Source: CAJCBL01 sp035298965 (GTDB lineage: Bacteria > Verrucomicrobiota > Verrucomicrobiia > Opitutales > Opitutaceae). From it: a DNA stretch of 46,703 bases. The translations under genes were made by a program, and so were the position numbers. This document shows positions 37,707 through 44,763 of the stretch, one piece after another. The notes beneath the pieces are model-generated. The model ran no database searches. It saw only the letters and a list, made by a program, of their open reading frames with translations, and had not been told where the DNA came from. The DNA is taken from the NCBI GenBank assembly GCA_035298965.1, contig DATGXO010000071.1:1-46703 (forward strand), written 5' to 3'. Numbering within the stretch: position 1 is the first letter of the stretch; the number at the start of each line of letters is the position of its first letter.

Positions 37707-38168
37707 CGATTTTGCGGCGTGCGAAAACCATTCTGGCAGCCCCAGAAGTCATTTTTCCAACCCCTGGAATCGTTTCTCCAGCCGCCAGAATCGTTCCCGC
37801 AACCCCCGCAACGACTCCAGCACCTGCGGGAACGAGTCCCGCAAGCCGGGAAACCATTCTGGCAGTTGCCAAAACCAGTTCCGCACGTGCGGGTGCGATC
37901 CTCGCAATTGCGGCAATCGTTCCGCGACATGCGGCAAAGGCTCCGGCACGTGCTAAAACCGTTTTGGCACCCGCGGCAGCGGTTGCCGCACGCGCCAGAA
38001 TCATTTCCGCGCGTGCCCCAATCATTCCCGCACATGCCAGAACAACTTCCCCGCCTGCCCGAAGCATTCCTGCAACCGCCGGAATGATTCCCGCAACTGC
38101 CGGAGCGATTCCAGCAATTGCTGGAGGCATCGCCGCAGTCGTGGGAATGATCTCCGCAGCCGCGTGCA
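37707..38168. repeat. Array of 22 imperfectly palindromic 21-bp units
   Basis: From 37707 to 38168 the sequence repeats every 21 bp with no insertion or deletion. Each unit approximates an NNATTCC-type start, a GCA/TGC centre and a GGAA end, i.e. TTCCnGCA and TGCnGGAA around 2 nt. Units at 38064-38084, 38085-38105 and 38106-38126 show it best; outer ones drift. Neighbouring units also form a GGAA/TTCC dyad across their junction. Because 21 is divisible by 3, several reading frames stay open on both strands, giving heptapeptide repeats; none has a credible start context. It has no spacers, so it is not CRISPR. The function is unknown. Confidence 0.85.
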
Positions 38169-38247
38169 GCAGCGCGCCAGTTCCCGCGATCGTATGCGCG
38201 CCGCTGGCGTAACGCCGCGGCCGTACGGCGCAGCCTGGTCGATCCGC

Positions 38248-38409
38248 TCACCGCTGGCTCTTCCTCCGATCCAGCAGGTTCACCGCGCCCCGGTGCCGCC
38301 GCTGCAACGCGTCCTCCAGCGCATAAAACAGCCGAGCCGGCGACCTCCGGATCCGACGTGGGAGATCGTGGCTGAAGGGGTCAGCTTCGAGTGGAAAACC
38401 AGTCAGGCG
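38248..38409 (-). pseudogene. Possible 3' remnant of the gene interrupted by the group II intron
   Basis: Directly past the intron 3' boundary, the minus strand is open for about 53 codons to a TGA at 38248-38250 (for example PARLFYALEDALQRRHRGAV). No upstream half is visible and I do not recognise the protein. It could be the downstream exon of an interrupted gene, or chance in GC-rich DNA. Confidence 0.3.
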
Positions 38410-38715
38410 AATCGGGTAGCCGGTGGTAGTTAGCCGCCGGCTCCCACACCACCCGGCGTACGGGTCCGTACCGGGCGGTTCCGGTCTCCATCACTCGACG
38501 GCGCGCGGGGCGCCTTCGGGGGCAATGGTAGGCGATCCAACTCTCTTGCAGGGAGACGACTCCTTGTTGCTTGAGCCAGTCGTTGTTGAGCGCGGCTTGC
38601 ACGATGGAGTTGGTGCTCATGCGCCAGCAGCCCTTGCGGGGACCGGCTGCACAGATGCACCTCCTCGGGATCGGCGCCCAGCCGCAGCAGATTCCTCCGC
38701 CGGCAGCGGACGCAG
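38410..38715 (-). mobile_element. 3' remnant of a group II intron with broken maturase gene
   Basis: On the minus strand, RNA-like elements typical of intron domains V and VI are present: the stem around CCGGTACGG and CGTACGCCGG, then GGTGGTGTGGGAG, a GCCGG/CCGGC stem and a terminal CTACCCGATT. Upstream is the C-terminal maturase region of the intron reverse transcriptase: RRRNLLRLGADPEEVHLCSR, then after a frame change RKGCWRMSTNSIVQAALNN and DWLKQQGVVSLQESWIAYH. The polymerase domain and intron 5' part are missing, so it cannot move by itself. The frame change is near a C run at about 38643. Confidence 0.75.
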
Positions 38716-38945
38716 CCGACGAACAGGGTCAGGCTTTGGACATTGCACTGGTCACCGACGACCAATGTCACGGAGCCGAGCGGCGCCTTTCCCCGCCGGC
38801 ACCGCCAGCGCCGCCGCGGCGGCTGCTTCCGCCCTGCACTTCGGCAGGTGTCGCGCCCGCCCGGTGGTGTGAAGGCGAAACCCGGCATCGTCGCACCCGT
38901 TTGCGCACTTGCCAGGCGCGGCGCGCCGGGGGCAGTGATACGTCG

Positions 38946-39626
38946 ATGCGAATCCTGGTGCTGGAAGATGAGCAACAACTCGCGCGTCATATCGTGAGCG
39001 CGCTCACTCGCCACGGCCATGTGGCCAGCGCCGAACACGATGGGAACGCCGGGGTGCGACGCGCGCTCGTGGATCACCCCGACTTGATCGTGCTCGATCT
39101 GAATCTCCCCGGGATCGACGGTTTCGGCGTGCTCGCGCAGGTGCGTGCGTCTGGTTGCGCGGCGCGGGTGTTGATGCTCACGGCACGGGGCGAGGTGGAG
39201 CATCGCGTGGCGGGATTGCGCGCCGGGGCGGATGACTACGTGGCGAAGCCGTTCGCGATGGACGAACTGCTTGCGCGGATCGAGGCGCTCGGTCGCCGCG
39301 GCACGGCGCCGACAGCGGAGGACTTGCTCGCGGTGGCGGACCTGCGGGTGGATGCCCACCGGCGCACCGTGACGCGCAACGGTGGGTTGATCGAGTTGTC
39401 GCCGCGCGAGTTCGACCTGCTGCTCGTCCTGATGCAGGAACCCGGTCGCGTGTTTTCGCGCGGCGAGATCTGCGAGCGCGTCTGGCAACGCGAGCACGAA
39501 TGCCAGACGCGCACGGTGGAGATCTTCATCGGCCGCCTGCGCAAAAAGATTGATGCCAACGGCCCGCAGCTGATCCACACCGTCCGCTCGGTCGGCTACA
39601 CGCTGCGCGCGCCGTCCCGCCCATGA
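38946..39626 (+). CDS. Response regulator, OmpR/PhoP type
   Basis: 226 residues, starting at ATG 38946 (MRILVLEDEQQLARHIVSAL). The receiver has acidic residues at 7-8, phospho-acceptor Asp51 (LIVLDLNLPGIDG), Thr in VLMLTARGEV and Lys in DDYVAKPFAMDEL. The winged-helix output domain includes ELSPREFDLLLVLMQEPGRV and the recognition part EIFIGRLRKKID. The frame is open upstream to 38571, but that part is intron-derived. It overlaps the kinase gene by ATGA. It probably controls the downstream envelope genes. Confidence 0.92.
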   Translation: MRILVLEDEQQLARHIVSALTRHGHVASAEHDGNAGVRRALVDHPDLIVLDLNLPGIDGFGVLAQVRASGCAARVLMLTARGEVEHRVAGLRAGADDYVAKPFAMDELLARIEALGRRGTAPTAEDLLAVADLRVDAHRRTVTRNGGLIELSPREFDLLLVLMQEPGRVFSRGEICERVWQREHECQTRTVEIFIGRLRKKIDANGPQLIHTVRSVGYTLRAPSRP

Positions 39627-41395
39627 CGCCCGAGAACAACGCGCCGCTGTTTCCCGCCAACACCCCGGTCCGCTTCCGGTGGCGCCTCCAGCTCACGATC
39701 ATGGCCGTGGTGTCGCTCATCACGGTGGGCGTGCTCTGGATGGCGCACCGGCGGGTGGCGGAGACGGTGACGCGGGGGCTGACGCGGGAATTCCAGCAAA
39801 CCTTCGCGTCCCTGCACGATGTACAGGAGATGCGGCGCGCGGCGCTGGTCGAACGCTGTCTCGAATTGGTGGAGCGGCTGGGCGTCTCCGCGGGGGAGGA
39901 TTTCCGGCAGCGGCTCTATACGCATGGAGTGGAAGTGTTGGGTGACACGATCGAGGTCGACGAAGACCATGAGGCCCGCGAGCGGCGGCAGTTCCACGTC
40001 GAATTTGTGCGCTTTCTCGATCCGGACGGACGGTTCATCGAGCCGCCCGCGGGCGCGCCGGTCGGCATGCTCACGCCCGGGGAGGAGGCGCAGTTGACCT
40101 TGCACAGTTTCTCCGGGATCGCGCCGCAACTCGGCTACCTGCGCCGCGAACAGCAAGGGGAGGATGGCCCGATCCTGGACATCATCGCGCTGCCGATGGT
40201 GAACGCGCAGACGGGGCGGGTCGTGGCGGTGCTCGTGCTCGGCTTCGAACCGGCCGAGCATGTCACGGAAACGAAGCCGCCCGCCGCCGACGCGCTCACG
40301 GGGCTGTGGACGCAGGGCCAGGTGTATCTCCTTGGATTACCGCCTCCGGAGGCGCTGCGCGTCACCGATGTCCTGGCACGTGCGCTCGCCGCCGGTCCCG
40401 TGCCGGCGCGGCCGATCGAGGTGACGATCGGCGGCGTGCCACGCCTGCTGTTGCTGGAGTGCCTGAATGTCGATTCCGCTTACCCGCCGGCTTACGAAGT
40501 CGGGCTCTATTCGCTCACGAAGCTGCAGGCATTGCAGCGGCAGTTGCGCTGGCAGGTGCTTGGCGCGGGAGGGCTCGTGCTGCTGCTGGCCGTGGGTATC
40601 AGCCGTCTCATGGCCGTGCGGTTCGCCCGGCCGGTGGCCCAACTGCTGCAGTTCTCCGCCGAGAACCGCGCGCGGCGCCGGGAGGCGGAGGAGGCGCTGG
40701 CGTTGACCACCGAGGGCTTGCGGCGCGCGGCGCGCTTCTCGGCGGATGCGTCGCACCAACTGAAGACCCCGGTGGCGGTGCTGCGCGCCGGGTTGGAGGA
40801 GTTGCAGGCGAAGGAGCGTCTGTCGAAACACGCGACGCGAGAGGTGCGGGCCTTGATCGCGCAGACCTCACGGCTGTCGTCGTTGATCGACGATCTGCTG
40901 CTCCTCTCGCGCATGGATGCCGGCCGGTTGGAGATCCAGTTTCGCGCCGTCGACCTCGTGCGGCTCATCGAAGGTGTGGTGGACGATCAGAGCGTGCGCC
41001 CCGACCCGTTTGGCTTGCAGATGAGGGTCGAGCTACCGCCCCGTCTGCCGGTGCAGGGGGACGCGCGCTACCTGACGCTCGTGGTCGAGAACCTCCTCGA
41101 AAACGCCGTAAAATACAATCGCCCCGGCGGCGTCATCCGGCTGCATGCGGTGCGGCGTGAACAGTGGGTCGAACTCGCGGTCGGCAACACCGCGCGCCAG
41201 CCCATCCCGCTCGCGGACCAGCCGCGGATTTTCGATCGTTTCAGCCGTGGCAACATGGGGGAAAATATCCCCGGCTACGGACTGGGATTGAACCTTGCGC
41301 GTGAGCTCGCCCGCCTGCATCGCGGCGACCTCGAATTGCGGCGCTCCGACGAGGAATGGACGGAGTTCCTGGTGCGTCTCGTCGCGGCCGATTGA
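39623..41395 (+). CDS. Sensor histidine kinase with large periplasmic domain
   Basis: 590 residues. The first membrane helix is at about 25-41 (LTIMAVVSLITVGVLWM) and the second at about 312-330 (VLGAGGLVLLLAVGISRLM). They enclose a roughly 270-residue sensor region without a family I recognise. The phospho-acceptor is in SADASHQLKTPVAVLRAGLE, the N box is ENLLENAVKYNRPGG and the G box is IPGYGLGLNLARELARLH. The partner is the response regulator just upstream. The signal is unknown; the neighbours suggest an envelope redox or metal stimulus. Confidence 0.9.
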   Translation: MTPENNAPLFPANTPVRFRWRLQLTIMAVVSLITVGVLWMAHRRVAETVTRGLTREFQQTFASLHDVQEMRRAALVERCLELVERLGVSAGEDFRQRLYTHGVEVLGDTIEVDEDHEARERRQFHVEFVRFLDPDGRFIEPPAGAPVGMLTPGEEAQLTLHSFSGIAPQLGYLRREQQGEDGPILDIIALPMVNAQTGRVVAVLVLGFEPAEHVTETKPPAADALTGLWTQGQVYLLGLPPPEALRVTDVLARALAAGPVPARPIEVTIGGVPRLLLLECLNVDSAYPPAYEVGLYSLTKLQALQRQLRWQVLGAGGLVLLLAVGISRLMAVRFARPVAQLLQFSAENRARRREAEEALALTTEGLRRAARFSADASHQLKTPVAVLRAGLEELQAKERLSKHATREVRALIAQTSRLSSLIDDLLLLSRMDAGRLEIQFRAVDLVRLIEGVVDDQSVRPDPFGLQMRVELPPRLPVQGDARYLTLVVENLLENAVKYNRPGGVIRLHAVRREQWVELAVGNTARQPIPLADQPRIFDRFSRGNMGENIPGYGLGLNLARELARLHRGDLELRRSDEEWTEFLVRLVAAD

Positions 41396-41423
41396 GCGGC
41401 CCACGGTCGCTGGCGGCGGCGCA

Positions 41424-41445
41424 AAGGTAACAGCGCGGTTACCTT
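41424..41445. promoter_or_regulatory. Inverted repeat, possible operator
   Basis: AAGGTAAC (41424-41431) and GTTACCTT (41438-41445) form a perfect 8-bp inverted repeat 28 nt after the kinase stop and upstream of the DUF3570 gene. It is AT-richer than its surroundings and could bind a regulator, for example the adjacent response regulator. Confidence 0.45.
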
Positions 41446-41485
41446 AAACTTGTTGGCCCATCGCGAGGTGGAGTTAAGCCCCCGT

Positions 41486-41507
41486 CCGTTCCCCGTCACG
41501 GGAACGG
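41486..41507 (+). other. Perfect 8-bp stem-loop before the DUF3570 gene
   Basis: CCGTTCCC (41486-41493) pairs with GGGAACGG (41500-41507) around 6 nt. No T run follows. It sits directly before an in-frame ATG at 41509, which argues for the later start at 41647. Confidence 0.5.
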
Positions 41508-41646
41508 CATGATCCACACCTCTTCAGCCTCCGCCGCTCGTCGCTCCGCCGCCAAGGTTCATACGAACCCGGCGACGGTTCTGGCCGGTGCACAGCCGCA
41601 GAGGGATGCCGAGCAGCCCCGCGAGAACAACCGGACCCAACTTCCC

Positions 41647-42807
41647 ATGTCGCACTCCCACCGCCCTGTCCTTACCCCGGCCCTGCTCTGCGCCGGCGTG
41701 CTCTTCCTGCTGCAGCCGCGCAACGCACGCGCGGAATCGACCATCACCTACAAGTTCGAGGACTATCAGGAGTCCGGCGGTCGCGTGGGTGTGCAGGCCC
41801 AATACGCCCTGATCGAGCAGTCGCTCGGCACCGATGCGAAACTCAAGCTCACCGGCGTCATCGACTCGATCGCCGGCGCGACGCCCACCGGCGAGGCTCC
41901 TACGACGCCCGGCGGCGACGTGCCGCTCACGCAGATGCACGAACGCCGCAAGGCCTGGACCGCCGACTTCTCGCGCCAGTTCAGCCGCGTGAACCTCGGC
42001 GTCGGCATCGCCAACTCGCGCGAGAGCGACTACGTCTCCAATGGCGCGTCGCTGAACACGCTCACCGATTTCAACGACAAGAACACCTCGCTCCTCCTCG
42101 GCGTCAGCGCGACCGACGACACCATCCGGGTGTTCTACCAGTCCGAGCGCGTGAAGAAGCGCGGCTGGGATGCCGTCGTCGGCGTCAACCAGCTGCTCAA
42201 TCCGCAGACCTCCGTCTCGCTCAACTTCAGCTTCGGCCACGTCTCCGGCTACCAGAGCGATCCCTACAAGATCATCACGAAGGAAACCGAGCTGGCCCCG
42301 GGCCTCTTCCTTCCGCTCACCTTCCCGGAAAACCGCCCCGACAAGCGCAACAAGTGGATCGTTTTCACGGGCGTGAACCACGCCGTCGAGTCTGTGCACG
42401 GCGCGATCGACGCGAGCTATCGCTTCTACCACGACTCCTTCGGCACAACGAGCCACACGCTCAACCTCGCCTGGCTCCAGAAACTCGGCACGCATTTCGT
42501 GCTGATCCCCAGCCTGCGCTTCTACCAGCAGGGCCAGGCGGATTTCTACCACGTCTCCCTCACCGGCACCGACATCGTGCCCGGCGACCTGCCTAATCCC
42601 GCGGGCCCGTTCTTCTCCGCCGATTACCGCCTCTCGAAGATGCGCAGCATGAACTACGGCCTCAAACTCGTGTGGAACCCCACCGAGCACGTGCACCTCG
42701 ATCTCGCGTTCGACCGCTACGACATGACCGGCCTCGACGACCTCACCTCCGCCAGCGCCTATCCCGACGCCAACATCGTCACCGCCGGCGTCAGCATCAC
42801 TTGGTAA
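41647..42807 (+). CDS. DUF3570 domain-containing outer-membrane-type protein
   Basis: 386 residues, starting at ATG 41647 (MSHSHRPVLTPALLCAGVLF), which begins a proper signal peptide ending at NARA. An earlier ATG at 41509 would add 46 residues ahead of the signal. The mature protein alternates polar and hydrophobic residues as in a beta-barrel (ITYKFEDYQESGGRVGVQAQ; VNLGVGIANSRESDYVSNGA) and ends with an aromatic residue (VSITW), typical of outer-membrane barrels. DUF3570 proteins commonly accompany DUF4266 lipoproteins, as here. The function is not established. Confidence 0.85.
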   Translation: MSHSHRPVLTPALLCAGVLFLLQPRNARAESTITYKFEDYQESGGRVGVQAQYALIEQSLGTDAKLKLTGVIDSIAGATPTGEAPTTPGGDVPLTQMHERRKAWTADFSRQFSRVNLGVGIANSRESDYVSNGASLNTLTDFNDKNTSLLLGVSATDDTIRVFYQSERVKKRGWDAVVGVNQLLNPQTSVSLNFSFGHVSGYQSDPYKIITKETELAPGLFLPLTFPENRPDKRNKWIVFTGVNHAVESVHGAIDASYRFYHDSFGTTSHTLNLAWLQKLGTHFVLIPSLRFYQQGQADFYHVSLTGTDIVPGDLPNPAGPFFSADYRLSKMRSMNYGLKLVWNPTEHVHLDLAFDRYDMTGLDDLTSASAYPDANIVTAGVSITW

Positions 42808-42825
42808 CCGACCGCGCACCTGCTC

Positions 42826-43809
42826 GTGACCGCCGCCATCGCCAACGCCTCTTCCGCCACGCTCCCGCCCTCGCCGGCGGGCGGCGCCGCTCCGCTGCGG
42901 AGCTTGGTGTTTCGCGCGCTCGGCACGAATTGCGAGGTGCGTTACGTCGCCCCCTCGCTCGGTACGGCGATGCAGTTCGAGCGCGACGCGCGCGCCTGGG
43001 TGGAGAACTTCGAGGCGCGGTACTCGCGTTTCCGCCCCACCAGCATCGTCTCGCGCCTCAACGCCGCCGCCGGCACTTGGGTCGAGATCGATCCCGAGAT
43101 GGACGAGATGCTCGACATCTGCGCCTCGTTGCACGCGCTGACCGGCGGCATCCTGGACTCAACGGCGGGACCGCTCCTGCAGCTCTGGGATTACCGCAAC
43201 CCTCCCACCCAGCTGCCCACGGCGGCCCGCGTGGCCGCGGCCCGCGGGCTCATCGGCTGGCCCCGCGTCGAACGCGTGCGCGGGCGCGTGCGCCTGCAAA
43301 CCGGGATGGCGCTCGACTTCGGCGGTTGGGGGAAGGAGTGGGCTGTCGACGCAGTCGCCCAGCTCGCGCGCCGCGCTGGCATAGCCGACGCGTTGATCGA
43401 TTTTGGGCACGATATCCGCGTGCTCGGCGCGCCGCCCGGCCGCCCCGCGTGGCACATCGGCTTGGAAGATCCCACGGCTCCCGGCCAACATCGCGGCAGC
43501 ATCGCCGCGTGGGGTGGCAAAGGCGTCGCTTCGTCCGGCGACTACATCCGGCAATTCACCTTCGGCGGCCGCCGCTACGGGCACATCGTCGATCCGCGTG
43601 ACGGGTACCCGGTGTTGCACGGCCTGCAGCAGGTCACCGTCATCGCCGAAAACTGTTTCATGGCCGGCGTGCTCTCCACGACGGCCTTCGTGCTCGGCCC
43701 GCGCCTGGGGCTGGAATTCATCCAGCGCTTCCCCGGCGCCGAGGGCCTGCTCGTCACCGCAAACAACCGCGCACAAACCCGCGGTTTCTGGAATTATGTT
43801 GTCACGTAA
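42826..43809 (+). CDS. apbE: FAD:protein FMN transferase (ApbE family)
   Basis: 327 residues with a GTG start at 42826. ApbE enzymes attach FMN from FAD to Thr or Ser in target proteins of the cell envelope, using Mg2+. Key segments are present: ARYSRFRPTSIVSRLNAAAG, LDSTAGPLLQLWDYRNPP, LDFGGWGKEWAVDAVAQLA, IDFGHDIRVLGAPP and HIVDPRDGYPVLHGLQQVTV. The glycine motif GGWGKEWA differs slightly from the common GGIAKGYA. No signal peptide or lipobox is visible, unlike most exported ApbE proteins. The next gene starts inside its last 14 bp. Confidence 0.9.
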   Translation: MTAAIANASSATLPPSPAGGAAPLRSLVFRALGTNCEVRYVAPSLGTAMQFERDARAWVENFEARYSRFRPTSIVSRLNAAAGTWVEIDPEMDEMLDICASLHALTGGILDSTAGPLLQLWDYRNPPTQLPTAARVAAARGLIGWPRVERVRGRVRLQTGMALDFGGWGKEWAVDAVAQLARRAGIADALIDFGHDIRVLGAPPGRPAWHIGLEDPTAPGQHRGSIAAWGGKGVASSGDYIRQFTFGGRRYGHIVDPRDGYPVLHGLQQVTVIAENCFMAGVLSTTAFVLGPRLGLEFIQRFPGAEGLLVTANNRAQTRGFWNYVVT

Positions 43810-44308
43810 ACTCAGCGTCCTTCTCGCCGCCGGGCTCCTGCTCGGTGTGGCTTCCGCCCCCGCGCGGGCCGAACTCGCTAGCGGCGTCGCCTTCCCGAGC
43901 CTCGCCGAGGCACAGCTCGAGGGCACGTTGCCCGACACCAAGGGGCAGGTCGTCCTCGTCGACTTCTGGGCCTCGTGGTGCGCGCCGTGCAAAGCGTCGT
44001 TCCCCGCGCTTGGTCAGTTGCACGCCGACTACGGCGCGCGTGGCGTCACGATCCTCGGCGTGAGCGAGGACGACAAGGCGAAGGACTACGCCGCGTTCCT
44101 CAAGAAGTACGCGCCGCCGTTCGCCACCGTGCGCGACGCCGCGCACAAGCTCGCCGGTGCCGTGAAAGTCCCCGCGATGCCGACCTCGATCGTCGTCGGC
44201 CGCGACGGTCGCGTACGCGCGATCTTCAGCGGTTACCATGGTGAGGATACGGAGAAGTCCATCCGCGCCGCCCTCGACCAAGCCCTCGCCGAATCTCCCG
44301 CTTCATGA
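43796..44308 (+). CDS. TlpA-like periplasmic thioredoxin
   Basis: 170 residues, starting at ATG 43796, overlapping apbE. The signal peptide is MLSRKLSVLLAAGLLLGVAS with cleavage near PARA. The thioredoxin fold has VVLVDFWASWCAPCKASFPA (WCAPC active site) and the cis-Pro loop KVPAMPTSIVVGRDGRVRAI. Such proteins reduce or isomerise disulfides in the periplasm. Its stop overlaps the next start by 4 bp. In this context it may keep Cys residues of the DUF4266 lipoprotein reduced (inference). Confidence 0.93.
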   Translation: MLSRKLSVLLAAGLLLGVASAPARAELASGVAFPSLAEAQLEGTLPDTKGQVVLVDFWASWCAPCKASFPALGQLHADYGARGVTILGVSEDDKAKDYAAFLKKYAPPFATVRDAAHKLAGAVKVPAMPTSIVVGRDGRVRAIFSGYHGEDTEKSIRAALDQALAESPAS

Positions 44309-44544
44309 AAAACTCGCTCCCTTTCCGCCTCGTACTCGCCGCCGGCGTGGTCGCCACGGCGATGCTCGCCACCGGATGCACCACCGCGCACGTCCAGCCT
44401 TGGGAGCGCGCGACACTTGCCGACTACACGATGCGCCCGGATCGCGATCCGCTGCAGAACGCGATGACCGAGCACATCTATTTCTCCCGCGAAGCCTCCT
44501 CCGGCGGCCGTGGTGTCGGCGGCAGCGGCTGCGGCTGCAACTGA
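44305..44544 (+). CDS. DUF4266 lipoprotein with Gly-Cys C-terminus
   Basis: 79 residues. The signal sequence ends in the lipobox LATGC, so Cys25 would be lipidated. The short mature part has the DUF4266 pattern VQPWERATLADYTM with EHIYFSREASSGG. It ends in a Gly-rich tail with two Cys (RGVGGSGCGCN). The protein is the fourth gene of a tight cluster with DUF3570, ApbE and TlpA-like genes. Whether the tail is modified (flavin, metal or disulfide) cannot be told from sequence. Confidence 0.9.
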   Translation: MKNSLPFRLVLAAGVVATAMLATGCTTAHVQPWERATLADYTMRPDRDPLQNAMTEHIYFSREASSGGRGVGGSGCGCN

Positions 44545-44734
44545 GCCGACGATTCCGTCGAGCGACGAACATCGAGAGCCGGGGAACAACCATCGGTATA
44601 CTGGAGTCGGATGCGCGCGAGACCGGGCGTCGCCCCCGATTCCCGGCCGTAGCCTCTCGATTTCTAGATACTCGTCCGACCGCTCGCGGCTGCGCCCGCC
44701 CGCGTTCGCTCTCTCCCTCTCGTTCAACCTTTCC

Positions 44735-44753
44735 GGCTCCGTCTGGCGGAGCC
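44735..44753 (+). other. Stem-loop just before the Ig-repeat gene
   Basis: GGCTCCG (44735-44741) pairs with CGGAGCC (44747-44753) around 5 nt, ending 10 nt before the ATG at 44764. It would occupy the ribosome-binding region and might limit translation. The rest of 44545-44763 holds no gene or known RNA motif that I can see. Confidence 0.45.
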
Positions 44754-44763
44754 CTGCCTACCC

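Noticed and set aside
37707..38168. CRISPR array
   Set aside because: Units are contiguous at 21 bp with no unique spacers, and no cas genes are present.
37522..38251. Several overlapping open frames with heptapeptide repeats in the 21-bp array
   Set aside because: A 21-bp period keeps frames open automatically; no frame has a credible start, ribosome-binding site or conserved domain.
38571..38945. 125-residue N-terminal extension of the response regulator
   Set aside because: This stretch is antisense to the intron maturase remnant and has no receiver features; the proper receiver starts at 38946.
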